Of a DNA stretch of 64,000 nucleotides, positions 54,054 to 64,000 are shown one piece after another. The position numbers were made by a program, and so were the translations under genes. The DNA is taken from contig OX235264.1 of assembly GCA_944472135.2 (NCBI GenBank), positions 119,131,809 to 119,195,808 of the forward strand, read 5' to 3'. The DNA comes from Trichobilharzia regenti. Lineage: Eukaryota > Platyhelminthes > Trematoda > Strigeidida > Schistosomatidae. Position 1 is the stretch's first letter. The number at the start of each line of letters is the position of its first letter. The notes below the pieces were generated by a model. The model was given only the letters and a program-made list of their open reading frames with translations, did not search any database and was not told where the DNA came from.

Positions 54054-54859
54054 GCGGTACGTTCGAATCTGGTGCAATTTTGCACGTGTTTTCGCTGATA
54101 TTCATTTTTCTGTTCTGCTATATTATCAACAATAATAATGCGCAAAAGCAATAAAAAAGTGTTCTTAGGAACACTAGTAACTTAGAAAATAGCTTAAGCT
54201 TATCGAGTAACGCATTAACACCCCTTAAATCAGCTGCAGTTAGTAGTTCACCCAAAATAAACGGTTCCAACATAATGCTAACCCCTGTAATTCAGGTGGA
54301 AGATATCCTGTCACAAAAGGGAGAGATTACTAACTTAGCCTGCATCATAAATGACATGCAGCTACAAATAAATGAACTCAGGACGAAACTAAATCAACTT
54401 GACCTGGTACCAGAAACAATCCTCCATCTTAAAAGGGAACTGGGGGATCTCACTTTTCTGAAACTCTTTAAGCTCAGGACTAAACCAACCGATGCTGAAT
54501 TGGAACATGCTAGGGAGCCAGAAAACGTTATGGACTATTTGTCGAGCGAAGCTGTTAAGAGACTTGCTTCTAAACAGAACGCCATAGTGTACAACATACC
54601 TGACAAACAGCCCATAAAATCGGTTCAGCACTCCTTGTTAAGAGCTGCCAACCTTCTAAGTACACCCTGTCAGTGTATTAGACTAAATAAAAAGGAGACA
54701 AACAGCACATGTCCCATACTTTTCAGGTTTGACAGCTGTATTATAGCCGAGCAATTCAGGAAATCTGAGGATATTTTGGCTTCCACTACAAAATTCAAAA
54801 ATCTTAAAATGGTCCCGGACAAACCCTCCAATCAAAGACAAGTAGCTAAGAACACCATA
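54054..54859 (+). mobile_element. CR1 5' region and ORF1 fragment
   Basis: Starts with GCGGTACGTTCGAA and TTTTGCACGTGTTTTCGC, collinear with the 5' untranslated part of CR1-A (reverse complement of 19,660-19,710), then an ORF1 related to but distinct from CR1-A ORF1. Only the 5' part of the element is present, which target-primed insertion would not normally leave; recombination is more likely. BEL sequence of about 35 bp (GATGAGATG to AAGTTAAA) is present on both sides. Confidence 0.7.
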
Positions 54860-55564
54860 GATGAAATGGGGGGAATGCCTACTTCTGCTAACTTGAACAA
54901 AGGTTCTGTACAACTTGAACGTGAATTAGAAATAAATGCAGATGCAGAAGGCATGCATACTTGTGAGACCGTCAGTGTGAGTGATCAGCATGTAGCCCAC
55001 CTACCATCAGATGCTAGTGCTAAACCTGAACAAGTAGTGAAAGACAGCAGGGGCGGTGGTCTTGCGGTTGGACAACTTTCTGAAAGTCGAGCAACAACAG
55101 CTTTTGATCCACCGCTAAGTTCATCAACTGATATCAATCAGTCGTCGTTGGTGTTGTCATCCACAATGCGAAAGACGCCCATCAACTCAAGTATCTTGTG
55201 CAATGACTATGCTAGTATCAGTTCGTTTGAAAGGACGAATATCAATGGTCAGTTAAGTGTGGATAAGCCAAGTGTAAACGAGAGAGTAATTGTTAAATTG
55301 ACTTGCTCGAATAAAGGCATTTCAAGTTTCAATTTACTATTTGAATGTTTTTATCTTCGGTGTAAATTACTCTGTTTCTACGCTTGGTTGACCAGATACG
55401 TCGTATGTTTGTTCGTCATCTATATTCTACGATACAATGACATGAGCGAGTTGCCGTTCAGATTTGAGGATATAGCTGATAGAGGGAAGTCAGCAAATGA
55501 ACTCTGCAACGATTTTCCAACCTATGGCGTCCGTCTGAGAAGGGTTGTAGGCGTAGTGCTTTAA
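54275..55564 (+). CDS. Chimeric ORF: CR1 ORF1 fused to BEL C-terminus
   Basis: 429 open codons. Residues 1-194 are CR1 ORF1: a coiled-coil-like part (INDMQLQINELRTKLNQL) and an RRM-like part (AIVYNIPDKQPIKSVQ, CPILFRFD). At residue 195 it passes in frame into the BEL acidic region (DEMGGMPTSANLNKG), then the hydrophobic end and RRVVGVVL as in the 664-codon protein. The fusion has replaced the Gag domain by a nucleic-acid-binding ORF1 domain. No upstream promoter or expression evidence is visible, so it may be an accident that happens to stay open. Confidence 0.75.
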   Translation: MLTPVIQVEDILSQKGEITNLACIINDMQLQINELRTKLNQLDLVPETILHLKRELGDLTFLKLFKLRTKPTDAELEHAREPENVMDYLSSEAVKRLASKQNAIVYNIPDKQPIKSVQHSLLRAANLLSTPCQCIRLNKKETNSTCPILFRFDSCIIAEQFRKSEDILASTTKFKNLKMVPDKPSNQRQVAKNTIDEMGGMPTSANLNKGSVQLERELEINADAEGMHTCETVSVSDQHVAHLPSDASAKPEQVVKDSRGGGLAVGQLSESRATTAFDPPLSSSTDINQSSLVLSSTMRKTPINSSILCNDYASISSFERTNINGQLSVDKPSVNERVIVKLTCSNKGISSFNLLFECFYLRCKLLCFYAWLTRYVVCLFVIYILRYNDMSELPFRFEDIADRGKSANELCNDFPTYGVRLRRVVGVVL

Positions 55565-56664
55565 AGCCTACAATTCTTCAAAGGGTAGCGCATCAATGAG
55601 CAGTCCAATGTGCTTGGTGTGTTATTTTGTACATATGTTCATATTGTATATACTGAATTGATATCATCTGTCATCTGGCTTTTGGCAATTCTGTTTGTGT
55701 CCGGACGACTTCCACTTGGATCATCAACCTGAGAAGGAATGTAGGCGTAATGCTGTAAGTCCTACAGATCTTCATGGGTAGTTTGTCGTGCCAGAATCCA
55801 CAGCATTTGATGTGTTGATTGTACATATGTTTGTGTTAAATAATTGTATGAGTTCCAATTATTGTAATTGTTGGTTAATCTTGTGTGTGTCCGGACATTC
55901 CACAAATTACAATCGTCAACCTGAGAAGGGTTGTAGGCGTACTGGTGTAAGTCCTGCAATTCTTCAAAATAATTCCACCAAGACATGATCCGCGAGGTTA
56001 TTTGTACTGTTTGTGTATACGTGTGGTGTGTCATATCAATTGGTGTTTTTTGGATTCATTGTGTTTACTCGTTGTTTTCGTACCTTGTTGTTATTGCGTA
56101 ATTTTGTTAAAATTTTCATCGTGATTACTTCTGAAGTCGTTTCGAGTCTTCTACATCCATGAATGAATTGATTGATGTTAAGGACAGCAGATGGGTCGTA
56201 TACGCCGGGGAGGCTATTGTTGAGAATGACATGCACACGGAGATAATTGTTAGCTGTGGTCCCACACGCCGGGGAGAAAGAGTGTAAACGACTGAGGCTC
56301 GCATGCGTCACCGCTACTAGAACTGAGGCAGAATGAGTGACAAGCGATTGCAGTGGTAATTGGTAGTGAGTAGATAATAGGATGAGCGTAGAGTATCGTA
56401 AGGTGCTGCCATGGTCACGTTGCATTCTGCAAGAGTCATTCTAGCAAGTGGCGATTGTGTTGCAAGAGGATGTGTTTAACTGGAAGGCGCAGGTCGTCAG
56501 CGATGTGTGAGATTGTGCTGTGAGTATGCTTGTGGTGTGTTGGCTTTTCTGTTTGTTCTCCATTTCAGCTCTCTCCGTGTGACGTAGGTTCTCGCAATGG
56601 CATCCAAGTCAACGTGTATTGGTCGTGAAGGAAAAAAGGGTTGGATCCCTTTTTTGCCGGGGAG
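55565..56664 (+). other. BEL-D 3' region
   Basis: Collinear with the BEL-A2 3' region, with the repeat array (55,536-55,985) and primer hairpin 56,632-56,655. Part of the region of overlapping frames is altered (GCAAGAGGATGTGTTTAAC), so those frames are not conserved here. Confidence 0.65.
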
Positions 56665-57023
56665 TGTCAATGGAGTTGAAGATTGAACGATCAATTCTCG
56701 GTTGTTTGCTCAAAATCAACTTCCCCAATTTTCGCGGAGGCATCAATACGACAGTCATCGTCTCATCGGTCGCTGTTCAGAAAGAAGTCAGCAGTAAACC
56801 GTCAGAAGTAATATTGTGATTTATGATTGTGATATTTGTTCACAGACCTAAGTGGAAACATTTTTTATATGTTGGTGTAACAATAAAGAATCCTCGAGTC
56901 AACAATTGATGTTTTGGTTTTTTCGTCCGTTATTACTAAGCGTTTCTGAGAAACTTCAAGGGACAGCGTGAGCCCGAGCGTAACAAAAGCTGGGCATTAA
57001 CGGTTTACGAGACGTGGCTGACA
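56665..57023 (+). repeat. BEL-D 3' LTR
   Basis: 359 bp, TGTCAATGG to GTGGCTGACA. The right half is diverged from the BEL-A LTRs (CTCGAGTCAACAATTGATG instead of the CAAGCGGCCAATCGG block), resembling the BEL-E remnant at 62,640. It also differs from the split 5' LTR, so BEL-D is a mosaic or an old copy. Confidence 0.8.
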
Positions 57024-57148
57024 TTTACCTATGTTATTTAGGGATCATTATTTTGTACTTATTTTTCTATTGATTTTTCGTATTATTGTATTTTATTTTT
57101 GTGTGTGTGTACTCGAAAATAAATATTTTAGGCTGGTGATAGTTCGCG

Positions 57149-57285
57149 AACGTGACACGACAGAGTACTGAATGGGGTGGATGCTTAACCAGAAGCCTTC
57201 AGCTAAAGAAGTCGACTTAAACTGTGAGGGTCAGCATCCAATGTTCAGTGATGAGTACCGTGGTCAATAATTTTGGGGAATTATT
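57149..57285 (+). repeat. Shared retroelement leader segment
   Basis: Counterpart of 37,650-37,781 in opposite orientation, preceded by an AT/GT-rich stretch (57,024-57,148) with AATAAA. Confidence 0.55.
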
Positions 57286-57291
57286 TGCCGC

Positions 57292-57897
57292 CACACTCTC
57301 ATTAGTTCAGTCTCATTTGGATTTAGGTGTCATAGTCAGCCACGACTTAAAAACTACACCACACTGTCGCGCAGTTGCGACACGTAGTTCCCTATGGACG
57401 ACAAGCAGAGCCTTTACTAGAATCACCAGAGACATGTTCACCCCTTATTTACATCTCTGATGAAGTCAAGACTGGAAAACTGCATCCAGACCGCCAGTCC
57501 TTGTTTTAAAGGGGAGTCACATATTCTAGAGAGGGTTCAAAGGAAATCAACACGTATGGCTCTCGGCATGACTAACTTATCATACGAGGAAATCTCTTCT
57601 CCATGACATACCTTAGACAGAAAGGAGATTTAATTACAATGTTTAGAATTTTATATAATGCCTGCAGACCTGACCTCTTCCTTCCCACCTGGTCGGAACG
57701 CCTTAGAGGACATAGCAAGAGGGTTCAAAAGCCAAGAAGAAATCATATTGCTGTGGAGTATTGGTTCTCAAACCGAGTCATAAAATCTTGGAACAGACTC
57801 CCAGAAGTGTTGTCTGCAACCTCAACTGATTCACTCAAGAGTGGCTCAGACAACCACAGAAAATTACTCGGAAAGGATTAAAATAGGTTCCAAGCCT
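57292..57897 (+). pseudogene. CR1-C C-terminal fragment
   Basis: Reads LDLGVIVSHDLKTTPHCRAV, then after a shift RLENCIQ-like sequence and the C-terminal segment 57,603-57,881 (MTYLRQKGDLITMFRIL). It corresponds to the reverse complement of about 10,620-11,210 with some substitutions; RT motifs are not included. Confidence 0.75.
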
Positions 57898-58490
57898 TCT
57901 ATCCACAATGAATATATCTGAGTCTGAAACATATCTGAACAAGTCAACTCTTTAAGATGACAAATACAAAGCTCATCTCACTAATTTCGTTGAACAAGCC
58001 TACACTACAAATTAAATGGCAAGTTTTAGAATCAGATTTTTACTTTTAGGGTTACAGCTTTATGGATTGTTGTTGTTTTCATTGATCAGTGCCCAACCAG
58101 TCAAAAAGCAATTCAATGTCAAGGTTAGCTCAAGGACACTCGAGTGCGTGAATATCATTGTGAAAATTTAGTCATTCACACTGACCCTTACTTGGAATAT
58201 TTGAAGGGTGTTTTACTGTTTGATTTTTCATGCATTTTTTGTCTTTTGAGATTCAAATAAAAATACAATGGTAGTATCACTTAGCTGGAATGTGCCCAGC
58301 TAGCATTTTGTTCGGGCGCATTGCATGTAGATACATCTTAGTCACTGTTCTTGTGAATCATTTTTGTCGTGATGCTTCATGCCTCTTAAGTTTCCGGGTA
58401 CATACATCGCAATATATTTCTCATCCTGTTGTTGTCATATTGCCTGGTCGCACGAAAGTATATGACGAGTGGTTAAATAGAGCTTATTTT
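57898..58490. other. Unassigned DNA
   Basis: No recognisable coding sequence or internal repeat. The frame 58,290-58,547 has no family resemblance and runs into BEL 3' sequence. Confidence 0.45.
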
Positions 58491-58636
58491 GTACATATGT
58501 TCATGTTGTACATACTAAATTGGTATCATCTCTCATCTAACTGTTGATAATTTTGTTTGTGTCCGGACGTCTTCCACTTGGATCATCAACCTGAGAAGGA
58601 ATGTAGGCGTCCTGCTGTATGTCCTGCAGTTATTCA
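58491..58636 (+). mobile_element. BEL-E 3' region, part 1
   Basis: TATTTTGTACATATGTTCATG to GTCCTGCAGTTATTCAA matches the repeat array of BEL-A2 (41,470-41,620). Interrupted by the RTE element; continues at 61,922. Confidence 0.7.
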
Positions 58637-61600
58637 ATTGATTCTCTTCAGGACGTCATATTGTTAGTAACACTGTTTCACTCGCCAGATCCCAGCTTGC
58701 TAGGCTACTAGCTTACTAGTTTTCTCGCCGGTCCCAAGCCCGGGTAAAGCTGGAGGGTTGGGGCGTGGTGCTAGCAAATCCACCCCTGTAAAACAATGAA
58801 ATCGCCACAGAAACTTCAACGAACAAATATATTAAAAATTCTAAAAACATAAGCAATAGCCTTACTTTTCGCTGGAATCGGGGAAGTGAAATGACGCAGG
58901 CTGGTGAAAGCCTTCGGGAAGCCAGTCAGCCGATGTGCCTTCTTCCGATGAAAGCAAAAGTAAGGATGGTTACCTGGAATGTTCGTACAATGTACGAAAC
59001 TGGAAAGGCTGCCCAGATAGCCGCTGAAATGAGAAGGTACAGAATAGAAGTGTTGAGAATCTGCGGAAGCAGATGGAACGGAACTGGAAGGTGCCAACTA
59101 CCTACTGGAGAGACAGTAATCTTTTCCGGCCACTCAGAGGACAACCATGAGCACACCGAGGAAGTGGCCATCATGATGTCACCAACAGCAGCCAAAGCTC
59201 TCATGCAGTGGGAACCAATCTCCTCCAGGATAATGACAGCCAGGTTCAACTCAAAAGGAAGGAAAGTTACAGTCATTCAATTCCATGCGCCTACAAACGT
59301 CTCAGAACAAGAGGAGAAGGAGGCGTTCTACAGACAACTACAAGCAATAATGGACAACGTCCCAAATGGCGATATCAAAATCCTGATGGGCGACATGAAT
59401 GCGAAGCTGGGAGGAGACAACACAGGAAGAGAACTCACCATGGGTCGAGAGGCCCTCGGCGAAATGAACGACAATGGTGAACTCTTCTCAGACTTCTGCG
59501 CCTTCAATGATTTGGTGATTAGTGGTAGTATGTTCAAACACAAGGATATACACAAGACGACATGGATTTCACCAGATGGAAACACCAAGAACCAAATAGA
59601 CTTCATCTCAATTTCAAGAAAGTGGAGACGGAGCCTACTGGACACAAGGTCAAGGAGAGGAGCAGATGTGGGTTCAGACCACTATCTAGTACAAGGGACT
59701 TTCAAGGTGAAACTAAAAGCCTCGAGGATAGCTGGAGATAGGCCACAATGCAAGTTCAACACTCGATTACTGAAGGACACAACCACAAAAGACACTTTCA
59801 CTGCAACTGTCAGAGCAAAGCAGGAAACACTACGCGACATCACTGAAGAATCATGCGTGGAAGAACATTGGAAGTCTCTGAAGGCGATTCTCAACGAAAC
59901 GTGTTCAACGGTTCTAGGAAGAAAGAAGAGACAAGACAAGGAATGGCTCTCAACGGACACTTGGAAATTAATAGAAGAGAGGAGAATGGTGAAAGAGAAA
60001 ATGATTCAATGCAAGGACGGACAGGAGAAGGAGATACTGAGCTCAACTTACAAAGCACTGGACAAAGAAGTGAAGAAGAGTGCTAGGAAGGACAAAAGAC
60101 GATTCTACGACAACCTCGCCACTGAAGCTGAGAAGGCAGCAGGCAAAAGGGACCTGAGGACACTATATCAGATAACCAAATCTCTATCCGGGAAGAGACC
60201 AACACAAGCGAAACCTATAAAAGACAGCCAAGGGAACCCGATTACCAAGGAAGAAAAACAGATTAAACAATGGGCGGATCACTTCAAAGGACTCTTGAAC
60301 CGACCATCACCTGCAACCCGTCCAGAAATACCAACAACAGCGCGCACAAAACTGCAAGTTGACACCAATCCTCCAACGAGAGCTGAAGTCTTGAACGCAA
60401 TCAAGCTTCTGAAAGCTGGAAAAACAGCCGGACCAGATGGAATACCCCCTGAAGCACTGAAAGCGGACCCAGAGACTACAGCAGACATGCTGACTCCATT
60501 ATTGCAAAAGGTCTGGAAGGAGGGAAAGGTGCCTACTGACTGGAGGAAAGGTTACCTCGTGAAACTACCAAAGAAGGGAGACTTAGGACTCACTCTGCAA
60601 GAACTGGCGAGGAATCATGCTCCTATCGACGCCAAGTAAAATCCTGAGTCGCATCATCCTGAAGAGATTAAAGGACGCACTGGAGACAGAACTCCGACCA
60701 GAACAAGCTGGATTCAGGAAAGGCAAATCATGTACTGACCAAATTGCAACTCTACGCATCATCATCACAGAACAAAGCATGGAATGGCAATCAAACCTCT
60801 ACCTCAACTTTATAGACTTTGAGAAGGCCTTCGACAGCGTTGACCGTGAAGTAATTTGGAAATTACTCGAGTACTATGGCGTACCCCAAATATTCATCAA
60901 CCTTATTCAACAGCTGTACGACAACGGCACATGTCAAGTGATCCACAACGGAAAACTCAGCGAGGCGTTTGGAGTAAACACAGGAGTCAGACAAGGGTGC
61001 GTATTATCACCAATGATATTCCTAATTGTGGTGGACTGGATTATGCGTCAGACAGTGGGAAACGAGAAGACAGGAATATCCTGGACCGATGTGAAGAACC
61101 TAGAAGACCTGGATTTCGCGCGTGGATGATTTATGTTTGATGTCACACAAAATCGAAGACTTACAAGCGAAAATCGACAAACTGGTCGAAGAAGCAGCCA
61201 GTGAAGACAGGACTCCAGGTAAACATAGACAAGACGGAGATTATGAAAATAACCAACCAACAACAGCATCCAACATCAATCGCCATCAACGGGAGGGATT
61301 TGAAAGAGGTTACTTCATTCACTCACTATCTAGGGAGCACTGTCTCAACTACAGGAGGAGCGGACGAGGATGTCAAATCGGGAAGGCGAGAAACACATTC
61401 ATCAACCTGAAACCAATCTGGAAATCTTCGTCACTCAGCCCATCAACAACATAATTCGGATTTTCAATACAAACGTAAAGTCAGTTCTTCTATACGGATC
61501 AGAAACTTGGCGGGTCACAAAGAATATTTCCAAAAGGCTGCAGACCTTTATTAACAACTGTCTTCGCTCAATACTGAAGATCAGATGGCCGGGCCGGAAA

Positions 61601-61923
61601 GAATCACCAACAAGGAACTATGGGAACAAACAATGCAAGAACCAATCGCCCAACAAATATGCAGGAGAAAGTGGAGATGGATCGGACACTCGCTGAGGAG
61701 ACCGCTGGGTGACATCGCGTGCCAAGCCCTCGAGTGGAACCCGAAAGGGAAGCGGTGTGTGGGACGTCCAAGGGTGACATGGAGGAGATCGTGTGAAGAG
61801 GAGTTGAAAGAATATGGGCTGACATGGATACAGGCGAAAAGTAGAGCAGAAGACAGAAGCAAGTGGAGACGTGCAGTTGAAGCCTTATGATTCACTAGAA
61901 ACCCAAGGGAGGAATAATAATAG
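58637..61923 (+). mobile_element. RTE-like non-LTR element
   Basis: 5' region with GGTCCCAAGCCCGGGTAAAG and GCTAGCAAATCCACCCC (58,730-58,820), an ORF region 58,891-61,890, and a short 3' end TTGAAGCCTTATGATTCAC to an (AAT)n tail (61,876-61,923). It lies within BEL-E repeat sequence. The exact 5' border and target duplication are not clear. Confidence 0.8.
58891..61890 (+). pseudogene. RTE endonuclease-RT polyprotein, frameshifted
   Basis: From ATG at 58,891: endonuclease (VTWNVRTMYETGK, ILMGDMNAKLGG, GSDHYLVQG) and RT fingers up to 60,639. The position where family members usually have Glu before xxW reads CGSRW, so the endonuclease may be inactive. The frame shifts near 60,575, where ACTC appears twice; RT motif A follows (FIDFEKAFDSVD) and GVRQGCVLSP in 60,617-61,129. 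A second small insertion lies just before the DD of motif C (near 61,120). More shifts follow near 61,200-61,590. The C-terminal parts VLLYGSETWR and RKWRWIGHSLRR are typical of RTE. Stop at 61,890. Confidence 0.82.
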
Positions 61924-62803
61924 TTCGTCAAGCCAGAATCCACGACATTTGATGTATCGATTGTACATATGTTTGTGTCAAGTAATTGAGTGGGTTCCAG
62001 TTAATGTAATTGTTGGTTAATCTTGTTCGTGTCCGGACATTCTTCAACCTACAATCGTCAACCTGAGAAGGGTTGCAGGCGTACTGATGTAAGTCCTGCG
62101 ATTCTTCAAAGGAATTACATCGAGACATGATCCGTAAGGTTATGTGTACTGTTTGTATATATGTGTGGTGTGTCATATCAATTGGTGTATTTTGGATTCA
62201 TTGTGTTTACCTGTTGTTGTTGTACTTTGTTGTTATTGCATGATTTTGTTAAAATTTTCGTCGTGATTACTTCTGAAGTCGTTTCGAGTCTTCTACATCC
62301 GTGAATGAATTGGTTGATGTTAAAGACAGCAGATGGGTCGTATACGTGCTGAGAATGACATGCACAGGGAGATAAGGATTAGCTGTGGGGTCAATGATTG
62401 GGAATGAATGTTTCTATTAGGGCTGTGGTCCCACACTCCGAGGAGCAAGAGTGTAGACGACTGAGGCTTGCCTACGTCACCGCTACTGGAACTGAGACAG
62501 AATGAGTGACAAGCGATCGCAGTGGTAATTGGTACTGAATCGATAAAAGGATGTGTAACGAGTGTCATGAGGCGCAGTTGTGGTTACGTTGCTCTCTGCA
62601 AGAGTCATTCTAGCAAGTGGCGATTGTGTTGCAAGATGTCCTGGCTTTATGCTGGTGTTAGAATAAAGAATCCTCGAGTCACCAGTCGGTGTTTTGGTTT
62701 TTGCTTCCGTTATTACTAAGCGTTTCTGAGAATCTTCAAGGAACAGCGTGAGTCCCGGCGTAGCAATAGCTGGGCATTGATGGTTTACGAGACGTGGCTG
62801 ACA
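61924..62803 (+). mobile_element. BEL-E 3' region, part 2, with partial LTR
   Basis: Continues the BEL 3' region after the RTE. At about 62,640 the sequence jumps from the 3' region (GCAAGATGTC) directly into the distal LTR half (GGTGTTAGAATAAAG), deleting the primer hairpin and U3. It ends GTGGCTGACA at 62,803. BEL-E lies next to gypsy RNase H codons, into which it was probably inserted. Confidence 0.7.
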
Positions 62804-64000
62804 GTTGTTCATTCCGGATACATGGTGAATACCCGCTGTAAACTGTGAAACGTAGTCCAGTTGTCGTGATTCTCTAGGTGAATACTTATGTGAAGTTGAT
62901 TTCAGAGTGTACGTCATAAGTTTGTGGTCAGTAAAAACTATGAATTCACGACCCTCTACTGAATATCGAAAGTGACGAATAGCACAGTATATAGGCAGAA
63001 GCCCTCTGTCGAATGTGCTGTACTTTGTTTCAGCTAATTGAAGGCTCCTCAAGAAACAGGCGAGTGAATGCCACTCTTTGTCAGCTAGCTGTTGTAGAGC
63101 TGCGCCGATTGCAGTGTCTAATGCATCAGCCGAGATACTTAACGGTACCGTTGGATTACGATACCTTAGAAGTGTGGCATTCGCAATAGCTTTTTTAACC
63201 TGAATGAAAGCATTTCGAGCAGACGCGTCGAGTTAGATAGACTTGTTATTCCCTCGAAGAAGGTCTGTCAATGGCTGAATCAGAGAGGCACAGTTGGGAA
63301 TAAACCATCGGCAATAACTTACTAAGCCCTTAAAGTGCGAAGACTTTTCACTGTTTGTGGCTCTGGAAACTTCAGTGTCGCCTCAACTTTGCTAGCCAGT
63401 CGTTGAATGCACTTGCAGTCAAGAAGTCGAGTGAGTCAACGCCTATCTGACACTTTTGAATATTATTGATAACACCATGTTGGCGAAACCACTCAAATGC
63501 TAAGTCCAAGTGCCTAAGATGAGTTTCCTTGCCTGGACTGGCAATGAAGCAGTTGTCTAAGTATGCATATACAAAGTCGAAACCGCGAAATGCTTTGTCG
63601 ATGAATCGTTGGAATGTTTGTGCTGCATTCCAGAGACCGAATGGCATACGTGAAAATTCAAAAGTCCGAATGGCGTAATGATATCCGTTTTCGGAATATG
63701 TTTTGGTGCCATCGGGGTTTTGTTACACGCTTTAACCAAGTCGATTTTAGAGAATATAGCCGTGCCAGATAATGTTGCCGTCAGGTCGTGTATGTGAGGC
63801 CACGAGTAGCAATCAAGGGTTGTTGTGGCTTTCACTCGCCGGTAATCACGGTGGGTCGCCAATCGCTGCTATCCTTTTCCGATACCATATGCAGGGGGAT
63901 GCCCGTGGGCTATTCGATGGTCGAATGATGTCAAGAGTGAGCGTATGGTCGAACTCATTCCTAGCAATTCTCGGTTAGTCAGGAGCAAGTCGTCGTGTTT
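62804..64000 (-). pseudogene. Ty3/gypsy RT-RNase H, partial
   Basis: Minus-strand reading enters from beyond the window: DYRRVKATTTLDCYSWPHIHDL and IFSKIDLVKA (63,862-63,557; RT motif A), then in another frame MPFGLWNAAQTFQRFIDKAF and AYLDNCFIAS (63,647-63,372), where the catalytic YxDD reads YLDN. After broken sequence, RNase H follows (63,052 to about 62,804: AETKYSTFDRGLLPIYCAI, FIVFTDHKLM, SPRESRQLDYVSQF), ending at the BEL-E LTR. The Asp to Asn change and frameshifts indicate an inactive copy. Integrase is not present next to it. Confidence 0.82.

Overview
The window looks like repeat-dense, non-genic DNA from a flatworm, most probably a schistosome-type trematode. I infer this from AT-rich sequence in which nearly every recognisable coding trace belongs to retroelement classes typical of trematode genomes: CR1-like and RTE-like non-LTR elements, Penelope-like elements (PLE) with GIY-YIG endonucleases, BEL/Pao LTR elements, a Ty3/gypsy element and a tRNA-headed SINE. 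I found no convincing host gene, rRNA, functional tRNA, CRISPR array or bacterial operon. Family names such as CR1-A, PLE-1 or BEL-A are local labels only.

Left half (1-29,069). A 7.2-kb composite (195-7,417: CR1-B stub, PLE-1, PLE-2, then an inverted CR1-B) is directly duplicated at 20,065-27,285. In the first copy the inverted CR1-B is also mirrored on its other side, giving a nearly perfect 5.6-kb palindrome (4,596-10,210) with a 9-nt loop. A 2.27-kb tandem duplication (10,231-14,774) follows, then a nearly complete CR1-A element on the minus strand (about 15,100-19,726). Two copies of a tRNA-headed SINE joined to a CR1-B stub lie at 19,726 and 28,342.

Right half (29,070-64,000). A second inverted duplication has 6.38-kb arms (29,070-35,452 and 38,915-45,297) around a 3.46-kb spacer. 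Each arm carries a pol-less BEL element (LTR, 664-codon ORF, LTR) next to the protease-RT part of a Pao element. On the left a perfect 5-bp duplication (ACGGG) shows that the pol-less element jumped into the Pao gag just before its zinc knuckle. Further right, another pol-less BEL element (46,265-50,154) sits inside the LTR of a third one. That host was later broken up by a 2.1-kb unknown stretch and by a CR1 ORF1 segment which created an in-frame chimeric ORF (54,275-55,564). The window ends with an RTE element nested in a BEL 3' region and a minus-strand Ty3/gypsy fragment.

How the parts work together. None of the elements looks able to move unaided: RT, endonuclease or integrase are absent, shifted or mutated in each. 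The best candidate for something little described is the pol-less BEL family. Its single long ORF joins a Pao-type Gag to an acidic Ser/Thr-rich segment and a C-terminal hydrophobic segment; a structured 3' repeat array and a hairpin precede the 3' LTR; it presumably borrows enzymes from Pao relatives. The second candidate is a mechanism: the first palindrome appears to have been born by template switching at a short inverted repeat where a SINE tail meets the CR1-B stub.
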